From Candidatus Nanopelagicales bacterium (lineage in GTDB: Bacteria > Actinomycetota > Actinomycetes > S36-B12), in assembly GCA_023263845.1 (NCBI GenBank), contig JALQUH010000227.1, forward strand, positions 1 through 44,955: a stretch of DNA of 44,955 nt. Direction: 5' to 3'. How positions within the stretch are numbered: position 1 is the stretch's first letter; each line of letters begins with the position of its first letter. Shown here piece by piece: positions 30,249-38,917 of the stretch. The position numbers and the translations under genes are program-made. Below the pieces are notes generated by a model. It searched no databases and was not told the DNA's origin. It saw nothing but the letters and a program-made list of their open reading frames with translations.

Positions 30249-30938
30249 TCAACGCCACCCCCGGTGGAGCGCAACGATCCCCCCGGACAGGTCAAGCCAC
30301 GCCACGTTTCGCCAGCCCACCGAGATCATCCGCGCGGCAAATCCGGCCTGGTCGGGCCAGGCCCGGATGGACTCGGCGAGGTAGACGTAGGCGTCCGGGT
30401 TGGAGGCCGTACGGCGTGCGATCTCCGGCAGCATCCCCATGAGGTACTGGGAATAGACCGTACGGAACGGTGCCCAGGTGGGGTGGGAGAACTCGCAGAC
30501 GACGACCCGGCCGCCTGGACGCGTGACGCGTCGCATCTCGGCGAGGGCCTGATCGGGGTCGGCGGTGTTACGCAGCCCGAACGACATCGTGACGGCGTCG
30601 AAGGACTGGTCGGCGAAGGGAAGGGCAAGGGCGTCGCCAGCCACGAACGGCAGGCTCGGCTGGCGGCGGCGGCCGACCTCGAGCATGCCCAGGGAAAAGT
30701 CGCAGGGAACGACGAGCGCTCCACGCTCGGCCAAGGGGGCGCTGGAGGTACCGGTGCCCGCTGCCAGATCCAGGATGCGCTCGCCGGGGCGGGGCGCGAT
30801 GGCATTAACGACGGCCCGGCGCCACAGCCGGGTCTGACCGAGGGCAAGCACGTCGTTGGTGAGGTCATAGCGCGCAGCAACGTCGTCGAACATGGCGGCT
30901 ACCTCGTCGGGGCGCTTGTCCAGGTCAGCTCGAGCCAT
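30249..30938 (-). CDS. menG: Demethylmenaquinone methyltransferase
   Basis: [76 protein letters not shown]. Confidence 0.92.
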   Translation of the reverse strand: MARADLDKRPDEVAAMFDDVAARYDLTNDVLALGQTRLWRRAVVNAIAPRPGERILDLAAGTGTSSAPLAERGALVVPCDFSLGMLEVGRRRQPSLPFVAGDALALPFADQSFDAVTMSFGLRNTADPDQALAEMRRVTRPGGRVVVCEFSHPTWAPFRTVYSQYLMGMLPEIARRTASNPDAYVYLAESIRAWPDQAGFAARMISVGWRNVAWLDLSGGIVALHRGWR

Positions 30939-31077
30939 GGGCGCATCCTCTCACTGCTCCCCCGACCAGCCCCTCGCGCCGCTTGTCCAACTCCGCGGGA
31001 GCCACGGCGAGGAGTCACTGCTGACGTGACCGGCCGCTTGGGACCCCGGTCCGGCTGCCGGGTCTGGCAGGACCCCC

Positions 31078-31083
31078 TACGCT
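31078..31083 (+). promoter_or_regulatory. -10 hexamer TACGCT, 6 nt from the menF GTG start (leaderless)
   Basis: TACGCT-cagggg-GTG. Confidence 0.5.
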
Positions 31084-31089
31084 CAGGGG

Positions 31090-32334
31090 GTGTCTACTCC
31101 CCTGGCGGCCGCTCCGGCCGGGCCGCGAGTGCGCACCTATCCCATCAGTGATCCGGGCCGCCTACTTGAGCGTCTGCCCGCCGAGCCCAGCGCCGCCTGG
31201 GTCCACCGCGGTGAGGGCCTGGTCGGCTGGGGAGTTGCCGCCTCCTGGGAGGTCACCGGCGACGAGCGCTTCAGCCGGACTCAGCGGCAGTGGAGCGAGT
31301 GGTGCCAGCGAGCACAGGTCGAAGACCCGCTGGAGATGCCGGGCAGCGGACCGGTGGCCTTCGCCACCTTCACCTTCGACCCCGAGCCCACTTCGGGGGC
31401 TCGCTCGCTCGTCGTGGTCCCCCGGATCCTCGTCGGCCGACGCGATGGGCACTCCTGGGTCACCGTGGTGGGTGACGGAGAACCCACGCTCCCGCCCGTG
31501 GCCGTACCCGAGCCTCCGTCGCAGGTCGATTGGTCGCGCGGAAGTCGCACATCTTCGGAGTGGGAGGCTTCCGTCGCCGAGGTCATCACTCGGATAGCCC
31601 GAGGCGAACTGGACAAGGTGGTGCTCGCACGCGACATCGTCGCCGAGCTGGGCACGAACTTCGATCCGCGCTACCTGCTGCTCCGGCTCGAGGACGCCTA
31701 CCCCGAATGTTGGACCTTCCATGTCGGCAACATGGTGGGAGCGACCCCCGAACTCCTAGTACGGCGCACCGGCGATGACGTTCTGTCGCGAGTCCTTGCG
31801 GGCACCGTCAAGCGGCGCGGTGAAGACTCCGTCGATGCCTCGCTAGCCCAAGCCCTTCTCGGCAGCGGCAAGGACCTCGAAGAGCACGAGTACGCCGTCC
31901 ATTCGGTGGCGCGCGCTCTTGCCGCGCATTGCACCGACCTTGATGTGCCCGACCGCCCGCATGTGCTGCGTCTTGCCAACGTCCAACATCTCGCCACCGA
32001 CGTCACCGGACGTCTCGCAGACGATGCTCCCGTTGTGGCTCTGGCCGCGTCGCTTCATCCCACGGCCGCCGTCTGCGGCACGCCCACCGAGCGCGCCCTG
32101 GCCACCATTCGCGAGATCGAGGGTATGGACCGCGGCCGCTATGCGGGGCCCATCGGTTGGTTCGACTCACGCGGTGACGGCGAGTTCGGTATTGCCTTGC
32201 GCTGCGCAGAGATCGGTAAGGATCGTCTGCGACTCTTCGCAGGCTGCGGAATCGTTGCTGGCTCCGATCCCGAAGCCGAACTTGCCGAATCGCGGGCCAA
32301 GTTTCTGCCGATCCGACAGGCGCTCGGCGACTGA
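31090..32334 (+). CDS. menF: Isochorismate synthase
   Basis: ARGELDKVVLARDIVAEL, NMVGATPELLVRRTGDDVLSRVLAGTVKRR, HPTAAVCGTPTERALATIREIEGMDRGRYAGPIGWFDSRGDGEFGIALRCAEI. Confidence 0.92.
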   Translation: MSTPLAAAPAGPRVRTYPISDPGRLLERLPAEPSAAWVHRGEGLVGWGVAASWEVTGDERFSRTQRQWSEWCQRAQVEDPLEMPGSGPVAFATFTFDPEPTSGARSLVVVPRILVGRRDGHSWVTVVGDGEPTLPPVAVPEPPSQVDWSRGSRTSSEWEASVAEVITRIARGELDKVVLARDIVAELGTNFDPRYLLLRLEDAYPECWTFHVGNMVGATPELLVRRTGDDVLSRVLAGTVKRRGEDSVDASLAQALLGSGKDLEEHEYAVHSVARALAAHCTDLDVPDRPHVLRLANVQHLATDVTGRLADDAPVVALAASLHPTAAVCGTPTERALATIREIEGMDRGRYAGPIGWFDSRGDGEFGIALRCAEIGKDRLRLFAGCGIVAGSDPEAELAESRAKFLPIRQALGD

Positions 32335-32346
32335 GCCGGCACCACC

Positions 32347-32352
32347 TAGGCT
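32347..32352 (+). promoter_or_regulatory. -10 hexamer TAGGCT, 6 nt from the ATG at 32359 (leaderless)
   Basis: TAGGCT-gacgtc-ATG; overlaps palindrome TGACGTCA (32352-32359). Confidence 0.5.
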
Positions 32353-32358
32353 GACGTC

Positions 32359-34053
32359 ATGTCGGACGAGGCGTCACGGGAGCGTCCGCTACCGCGCGTC
32401 GAGCGCGAGCGTCGCGAGCGCATTCTCGCTGCCGCGACCGACCTTTTCGAGACGGCCGGCGTCGCTGAGACGTCACGACGTGACATCGCGCACGCCGCTG
32501 ACGTCGCTACACGCTCGGTGACGTCCTGGGCCTCGTCACGTACTGACGTCCTTGCGCGTGTCGTCGCAGCACTCCCCTTCCCGCCCACCTCACAACGCAT
32601 CCAGGAAGTCGACGACGCGGCATCGCCCATGACGACCATCCTCACCGCGGCGCGCGATGCCTTTGGCGCTCCAGCGTCGGTGTGGGATGACATTGAGTTA
32701 CAGGCCGTCGCCCTGGCCCCGTTTGACGATGAGCTCGCGGCCGTCGTGCGCCAGCGCATGGCCATGCGATGGGAGGCCGCGCACAACGTCGTCCGACGAC
32801 TGCGCGGTGAAGGAGCGGTCGACGCAGCCATCGATGATGACGCGGCGACGCTTCTGGTCATCGCTGTCGGCGCCGGCCTAGCGCTACTCGACGGCCTCGT
32901 ACCGCGAAGTGCCGATGCGCAGGCATGGTCACGGTTGACCGCCCGACTGCTGGAGTCACTCGCGGCCGCTGACCCGCCGGAGTTGGACTACGACGGGCCG
33001 ACCCGTCCCATGCGTGTTCGCGTCGTCGCCCCGGATAGCCCGGCGGCGACCGCCCGGGTCCTGCGCGTGCTGGCGCTCATGCGTGTCGACCTGATTTCCC
33101 TGTTCACCCACGCGCAGGAAGACGACACCCAACTCGTCGACATGATCGTCTCCGTCCCGGAGGGCATGGACCGTGGCACTCTGCGCCAGGCACTCGCCAC
33201 GGTCGCCCACCGAACCAGCGTGCGGCGCGGCTCGGAGGAGGACGAGGATGACCTGGTGGCGAGGATCCTCGACGCCTCGGCCCAGCTCGTCGCCCATCCG
33301 CAACGCGCTCCACGTGCCGCAGCCGATCTCGTCATGGCCGATTCGTGGACCGTGGAGCCGGCGACCTCCGGTGAGGACGCCGGACCCAACGTCATGCGCC
33401 TGCAGTGGACCCCGGAGCATCACGTGGTCCTGCGGCGGGCGGGGGCGCCGTTCGCCGCGGTGGAGCGGGCCCGCGCATCCGCCCTTCTGCGTCTTGTCGA
33501 GCAGATCGCATCTGCCCCGGCCGGTGCCGGCGGCTTCGGCTGGGTCGAACATCTGCGGGATGGTTCACGCGTCGAGATTCGCCTCGCCCGACCGGAGGAC
33601 TCCGACGATGTCGAGGACATGCACGAACGCTCGTCGGAAGCCACCCGCTACCAGCGATACTTCGCCCCGATGAACGATTGGCGTGTCGACCAGCTCAGTC
33701 GAATCTCTGGCGGTCACCGGGGCGCAACACTCGTCGCGCAGGATGCGACGGGTCAGGTCATCGGCCTGGGCAATCTCTTCCCCGAGCACCCGGACGACAC
33801 GAGTACCGCCGAGATCGCCGTCATCGTCGAAGATGCCTGGCAGGGGCTCGGACTCGGCACCCTGCTGCTTGCGCACCTCACCGAACTTGCACGGCGCCAA
33901 CGATTCACGGCCTTGACGGCTCTGGTGCTGGCCACCAACACCGGCATGATCCAACTGCTCGAACGTCTGGACCTGACCTGGACCAAGCAGACCGATCCCG
34001 ATCTCGGCGCCGGCATCGTGCGCCTGAGCGCCGACCTCGGCGAGGGCTCCTAG
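32359..34053 (+). CDS. Multidomain TetR-like HTH / ACT-like / GNAT acetyltransferase protein
   Basis: N-term RERRERILAAATDLFETAGVAETSRRDIAHAADVATRSV (TetR HTH-like); middle MRVRVVAPDSPAATARVLRVLALMRVDLISLFTHAQEDDTQLVDMIVSVP (ACT-like); C-term VEIRLARPEDSDDVEDMHERSSEATRYQRYF...AEIAVIVEDAWQGLGLGTLLLAHLTELARRQ (GNAT motif A). Confidence 0.75.
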   Translation: MSDEASRERPLPRVERERRERILAAATDLFETAGVAETSRRDIAHAADVATRSVTSWASSRTDVLARVVAALPFPPTSQRIQEVDDAASPMTTILTAARDAFGAPASVWDDIELQAVALAPFDDELAAVVRQRMAMRWEAAHNVVRRLRGEGAVDAAIDDDAATLLVIAVGAGLALLDGLVPRSADAQAWSRLTARLLESLAAADPPELDYDGPTRPMRVRVVAPDSPAATARVLRVLALMRVDLISLFTHAQEDDTQLVDMIVSVPEGMDRGTLRQALATVAHRTSVRRGSEEDEDDLVARILDASAQLVAHPQRAPRAAADLVMADSWTVEPATSGEDAGPNVMRLQWTPEHHVVLRRAGAPFAAVERARASALLRLVEQIASAPAGAGGFGWVEHLRDGSRVEIRLARPEDSDDVEDMHERSSEATRYQRYFAPMNDWRVDQLSRISGGHRGATLVAQDATGQVIGLGNLFPEHPDDTSTAEIAVIVEDAWQGLGLGTLLLAHLTELARRQRFTALTALVLATNTGMIQLLERLDLTWTKQTDPDLGAGIVRLSADLGEGS

Positions 34054-35690
34054 CCTCGCGCCCGGTCGGCGATCACATTCTCCGTGGCCCGATCCACGCA
34101 ACGAGCCACCACGATCCGAACGCCGTCATGCGGTCCAAGGGCCTCGCGTAGCTCCGTCTCGGTCGACACGGCGCGAACCTCGACGTCCGGCGCGGCGAGA
34201 AGCACGCTCAGGTCAGCCGAGAGGGGTGTGCCGAAGACACGTTCGAAGTCTTGAGCAAACGCCGGCGCCCCCTGCTCGAGCGAACTGAAGATTCCACCAC
34301 CGTCGTTGTCGACCACGACATACGTCAGGGTCGGTCGCGGCTCGCTCACCGGCGCGAGCAGGCCGTTGCGGTCGTACACCGCCGTGAGATCACCGAGCAG
34401 GGCGTACGTCCGTGCACCGCCGCCAGCACGGTGCGCTACGGCAGCACCCCATGCCATGGAGACCACACCGTCGATGCCGGACGTTCCACGATTGGCCAAA
34501 CAATGGGCCCGGATCGGACCACCGAACTCGCTGAGGTGTCGGATGGGCCACGACGCACCGACGATCAGCAGATCACGCGCGTCGACGTGGGAGGCCAGTA
34601 TGCGGGCAACCACCGGTCCCGTAAGCGGAGCCTGCGACAACACCGCAGCAACACGGTCCGACCGCGCCCGGTCCAACCTGCGCCAGTCATTCATCCACTG
34701 TGGGTCACTCGCCTCGGTAACCCCTATGGGCACCGCGTCGACGATGACGCTTGCCGTGCGGGCCGGATCCACTCGGCCACGTCGTGGGGCCACATCCACC
34801 GCGATGTGCACGGGCACTTCACGCACCAGACGCATGATGCTGCGATGCAGTCCAATCCGTCCGACAGAGACGACGACGTCGGGCCGCATCTCGGTGAGCA
34901 CGGTCGGGTCACCGAGCAGGAGGGGACCGTGCACCAAAGACTGCGGCGTTTCGGTGAGATTGCCGCTTGGTTCGCTGATCACCGGCCAGCCCATCGTCTC
35001 GGCGAGCTCACGAGCCTGCCCCCGCAGATCGTCGTCCAGTCCGTCTCCGACGATGAGCAACCCCCGGCGTATATCGGCATCACCGGCCATCTCGACGAGT
35101 GGCCGACGGGCTCGGGCCAACGCTGGCGGCGTGGCCCACGTCGTCACCGGTCGTATGACGTGCTCACCCTCGGCCACGAGCGGTTCGCCGAAGGAAACGT
35201 TCAGGTGCACCGGGCCGTGCTGCGCCATTGCCGACGTCACCGCGCCGATGACGGGATCGAATTCGTCCTCGCTCGTGCCATCAAGATCGATCGTCGAGGC
35301 GTCAATTCCGAAGAGCGCGCGCTGATCAATGGTCTGATTTGCACCGCTCCCCCGCAGGGCGGCAGGTCGGTCAGCGGTGACCGCGATCAAAGGCACACCG
35401 AGGTAGGCCGCCTCGACGATGGCCGGATGCAGATTGACAGCGGCCGTTCCCGAGGTCGTGATGACGGCGACTGCCGTGCCGGAAACTCGCGCAAGTCCCA
35501 ACGCCAGGTATCCGGCCGAACGTTCATCGATGCGCACGTGCAGACGGAGCAGCCCTTGCCGTTCGGCGTCGGCGGCGGCCAGGAGCAAGGGCGCCGACCG
35601 CGAGCCGGGCGCCGCGACGACATGGCGAACACCGGCCGCTAGCAGTGCCTCGACCAGACGAGCGCCGCGCTGAGGCGAGGACGTACTCAC
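34050..35690 (-). CDS. menD: 2-succinyl-5-enolpyruvyl-6-hydroxy-3-cyclohexene-1-carboxylate synthase
   Basis: HVVAAPGSRSAPLLLAA, VDERSAGYLALGLAR-like VRIDERSAGYLALGLARVSG, VAVITTSGTAAVNLHPAIVEAAYLGVPLIAVTADRP. Confidence 0.95.
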   Translation of the reverse strand: MSTSSPQRGARLVEALLAAGVRHVVAAPGSRSAPLLLAAADAERQGLLRLHVRIDERSAGYLALGLARVSGTAVAVITTSGTAAVNLHPAIVEAAYLGVPLIAVTADRPAALRGSGANQTIDQRALFGIDASTIDLDGTSEDEFDPVIGAVTSAMAQHGPVHLNVSFGEPLVAEGEHVIRPVTTWATPPALARARRPLVEMAGDADIRRGLLIVGDGLDDDLRGQARELAETMGWPVISEPSGNLTETPQSLVHGPLLLGDPTVLTEMRPDVVVSVGRIGLHRSIMRLVREVPVHIAVDVAPRRGRVDPARTASVIVDAVPIGVTEASDPQWMNDWRRLDRARSDRVAAVLSQAPLTGPVVARILASHVDARDLLIVGASWPIRHLSEFGGPIRAHCLANRGTSGIDGVVSMAWGAAVAHRAGGGARTYALLGDLTAVYDRNGLLAPVSEPRPTLTYVVVDNDGGGIFSSLEQGAPAFAQDFERVFGTPLSADLSVLLAAPDVEVRAVSTETELREALGPHDGVRIVVARCVDRATENVIADRARG

Positions 35691-35703
35691 AACCGGAAGA
35701 CTC

Positions 35704-36729
35704 TCACGCGCAGAGTTCGGTCACGAGTTCAGCGCCCCCGGCCTCCCAGGCGTCCACCAGCCGCTGCCGCCACCACCGCGCACGGTCGTCGCCGAGTCGG
35801 TCGCGCGCGGCCATCAGTGCGTCAAGGTCCGGTGCGACCCGTCCCACCTTGAGGCAACCGTTCTCGGGCACCAGCGGTGGATCGACGACGTCACGTTCGA
35901 GTAGCGCCCCGGTGCCCAGACCAGCGGCGGGCGGATCGCCACCGAGCGCGGCGGCCAGGGCGACTCCGGCGGACAGCCCCACGGCCGAGTCGAGCGCGCC
36001 ACTGACGACAACGGGCCCTCCCCAGCGGCGGGCAAGAGCCAGTGCGGCGGCAACGCCACCGAGTGGGGCCACCTTGACGATGACGATGTCCGCGACATCG
36101 AACACCCGTGACTCGCCGAAGCGCACCGACTCGTCCATGGCGATGGCGACACCGGTCCGGCCGCGCAACTCCGCTGTCTCGTCGACGGTGGGGCACGGCT
36201 GTTCGACGTATTCGACGTCGTACGCCGACAGGCGTCCTAGCGCTCGCTCCGCCGCGTCCGCTGACCACCCACCGTTGGCGTCGAGTCGAATCCGCGCGGG
36301 GCGGTCGTCGCCGATCGACCGCAGAGCACTGTCAGCGGCATCACGCACGGCGACGACGCGTGCCTCATCATCGGCGAGGACCTCACCCAGGGCCGCCACC
36401 TTGATCTTGAACGTCGAGCAGCCGTGCTCCAAGACCGCTCGGCGGGCCAGGGCGCCGGCATCGCTGGCCGAGAGCCCGGGAATGATCGCGTTGACGGGCA
36501 CGCGGTCGCGCAACGGCTCAGGCCAGGTACCGAACGCCGACTCCACCGCAGCCGCGAGCCAGGGTGCCGCTCGAGCAGCGGAGTAGTCGTCGAACGGAGC
36601 GAACTCACCCCACCCGCTCGGGCCACGGATGAGCAGGCCTTCGCGCTCGGTGATGCGACGGAAGCTTTGCCGCAGCGGAAGCGAGTAGGGAACGGCGTCC
36701 CGCAGGATCGACGTGAGGGAGACGTCCAA
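35704..36729 (-). CDS. menC: o-succinylbenzoate synthase
   Basis: Enolase superfamily; TFKIKVA, RIRLDANGGWSADAA, VEYVEQPCPTVDE, AMDESVR; between menB and menD. Confidence 0.93.
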   Translation of the reverse strand: MDVSLTSILRDAVPYSLPLRQSFRRITEREGLLIRGPSGWGEFAPFDDYSAARAAPWLAAAVESAFGTWPEPLRDRVPVNAIIPGLSASDAGALARRAVLEHGCSTFKIKVAALGEVLADDEARVVAVRDAADSALRSIGDDRPARIRLDANGGWSADAAERALGRLSAYDVEYVEQPCPTVDETAELRGRTGVAIAMDESVRFGESRVFDVADIVIVKVAPLGGVAAALALARRWGGPVVVSGALDSAVGLSAGVALAAALGGDPPAAGLGTGALLERDVVDPPLVPENGCLKVGRVAPDLDALMAARDRLGDDRARWWRQRLVDAWEAGGAELVTELCA

Positions 36730-36731
36730 GG

Positions 36732-37676
36732 TTATGGGCGCTTCGGGAAAGCGCTGAAGTCCGGACGGCGGCGTTGGGCATAGGCGTCACGGCCCTCTTG
36801 CGCCTCCTCGGTCATGTAGAACAGCAGCGTGGCATCCCCGGCAAGTTGTTGGACCCCGGCAAGGCCGTCGTCGGCGGCATTGTGCGACGCCTTGAGCATG
36901 CGCAACGCCATGGGTGACAGGCTCAGCATCCGCTGAGCCCACGCGACGGTCTCGCGTTCGAGGTCGGCGACTGGAACTACCGCGTTGACCAAGCCCCAGT
37001 CATAGGCCTGCTCAGCGCCGTACTGGTTGCACAGCATCCACACCTCACGCGATCGCTTCTGACCGATGCTGCGGGCAAGGAGGCCGGAGCCGTAGCCGCC
37101 ATCGAAGGAGCCGACCATGGGCCCGGTCTGGCCGAACCGTGCATTGGACCCGGCAATGGTGAGGTCGCAGACGACGTGGAGGACGTGGCCACCACCGATG
37201 GCATAGCCGGCCACCATGGCAATGACAGGCTTGGGCGTGCGGCGAATTTGAATCTGCAGGTCGAGAACGTTGAGTCGACCGATCCCCTTCTTGGCAACTT
37301 CGTCGTCTCCGATGTAGCCGTCGTCGCCGCGGATCATCTGATCTCCGCCGCTGCAGAACGCGAAGTCGCCCTGACCTGTGAGGATGATCACTCCCACGCT
37401 GTCGTCGTCTCGGGCCTGGTTCATCGCATCGGAGATCTCGAAGAGTGTCTGGGGGCGAAAGGCATTGCGCTTGTGCGGTCGATTGATGGTGATCTTCGCG
37501 ATCCCCGCCGCATCGCCGGTGGACAACTCATAGCGAATATCGGTGTAGTCCCCGACGCTCTCCCAGGTGCAGGCCGGCTCGATGCTGGAGTAGGTCGGAT
37601 CCTGCAGGGCCGGGCTGCCCTCAGGGACCACGGGCGGTAGCGAATACCTCGTCCGTGAGTCGAACTCGTGCGCCAC
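36732..37676 (-). CDS. menB: 1,4-dihydroxy-2-naphthoyl-CoA synthase
   Basis: Crotonase fold; [64 protein letters not shown]. Confidence 0.96.
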   Translation of the reverse strand: MAHEFDSRTRYSLPPVVPEGSPALQDPTYSSIEPACTWESVGDYTDIRYELSTGDAAGIAKITINRPHKRNAFRPQTLFEISDAMNQARDDDSVGVIILTGQGDFAFCSGGDQMIRGDDGYIGDDEVAKKGIGRLNVLDLQIQIRRTPKPVIAMVAGYAIGGGHVLHVVCDLTIAGSNARFGQTGPMVGSFDGGYGSGLLARSIGQKRSREVWMLCNQYGAEQAYDWGLVNAVVPVADLERETVAWAQRMLSLSPMALRMLKASHNAADDGLAGVQQLAGDATLLFYMTEEAQEGRDAYAQRRRPDFSAFPKRP

Positions 37677-37723
37677 GGGGCGCCTCCCTCCGGTCGTCGC
37701 GATGCGTCCAACCTAGTGAGCCC

Positions 37724-37729
37724 TACGCT
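37724..37729 (+). promoter_or_regulatory. -10 hexamer TACGCT, 7 nt from the menE ATG (leaderless)
   Basis: TACGCT-cgggtgc-ATG. Confidence 0.45.
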
Positions 37730-37736
37730 CGGGTGC

Positions 37737-38903
37737 ATGCGCGGCCTGCGAATCATCGACGCGGCACCTGGAGAGACGGGTGCCCTGATGCTGCAGGAAG
37801 CCCTACACCAGCGGCTCTTCGGCGACGGTCCGGCCGTCTCCGCCGTACCCGAGCCATCTCGACATGTCACGGCCACCTACGCGGCGGCGGCCCACGCGGC
37901 CGTTGCCGCAGATCCCGGCGGCGTGCCTGGTGATGTCGCCGTCGTCGTCGCCACCAGCGGGTCAACCGGTCGACCGCGCGGCGTGCTCCTCACCGAGTCC
38001 AACGTGAAGTCCGCCGCACAACGTGCCGACCTCGCCCGCCCCGGACTTGCCACCTGCGCATGGATCCTCGCCCTGCCGGTCACGTCTGTGGCGGGCCTCA
38101 ATGTGGTCGCTCGCTCGCTACTCGCCGATTCACCACTCGCTGTGCTGCCCAGCGTCGGGGGCTCGACCACCTTCGATCCGGCCGACCTGCTCGCGCTGGA
38201 GGTGACCGAACCCTTCGCGGTCTCCCTCGTGCCGTCGCAACTGCGCCTAGTCGTCGAAAACGTTGACGCGACGCGGTTGTTGTCCGCGGCGCACACAGTG
38301 CTCGTCGGAGGGGCAGCAACCGACCAGACTCTCCTTGACCGCGCTCGTGCCGCCGGCATCCCGGCTGTGTCCACGTACGGCATGACCGAGACAACCGGCG
38401 GCTGTGTGTTCGATGGCATTCCGCTCCCGGACGTGCGGGTTTCCACCGACGACACCGGCCGAATCAGCGTGAACGGCCCGACCATCGCGGCCGGCTACCT
38501 CAGGCCTGGGCCGGACGACGGGTTCGCGGCGGACGGTGGGTTCACCACGGGCGATGTCGGTCGGTGGGACGGACAGCGCCTCGTTGTGTTCGGTCGCGCG
38601 GACGACATCGTCACGGTGCACGGAGTGAACGTTTCCTTGGGCGCGATCGAGCACCTGCTGCTGCGCGGAGAGGACGTACGAGAGGCCGCGGTCGTCGCCG
38701 TCTCCGATCCGGCCAGCGGTAGTCGACTCATCGCCTACGTCGTCCTCAACGGTGACACTTCGACGAGTCCCGTTGACCTTGCTGACGCCGCGCGCGAGCA
38801 ACTCGGCGGTGCGGCTCGGCCCGAGGTCGTTCGGGTCGATGAGCTGCCACACCTACCCAATGGCAAGATCGACCGTCTCGCGTTGCGCAACGCGGGCGCG
38901 TGA
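37737..38903 (+). CDS. menE: o-succinylbenzoate-CoA ligase
   Basis: VVVATSGSTGRPRGVLLTESNV AMP-binding motif, STYGMTETTGGCVFDG, GDVGRWDGQRLVVFGRADDIV, LPHLPNGKIDRLALR. Confidence 0.92.
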   Translation: MRGLRIIDAAPGETGALMLQEALHQRLFGDGPAVSAVPEPSRHVTATYAAAAHAAVAADPGGVPGDVAVVVATSGSTGRPRGVLLTESNVKSAAQRADLARPGLATCAWILALPVTSVAGLNVVARSLLADSPLAVLPSVGGSTTFDPADLLALEVTEPFAVSLVPSQLRLVVENVDATRLLSAAHTVLVGGAATDQTLLDRARAAGIPAVSTYGMTETTGGCVFDGIPLPDVRVSTDDTGRISVNGPTIAAGYLRPGPDDGFAADGGFTTGDVGRWDGQRLVVFGRADDIVTVHGVNVSLGAIEHLLLRGEDVREAAVVAVSDPASGSRLIAYVVLNGDTSTSPVDLADAAREQLGGAARPEVVRVDELPHLPNGKIDRLALRNAGA

Positions 38904-38917
38904 GGGAAGGAAGAGCC

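Noticed and set aside
34251-35642. 463-aa plus-strand ORF opposite menD
   Set aside because: Shadow ORF, H/R-rich, no domains.
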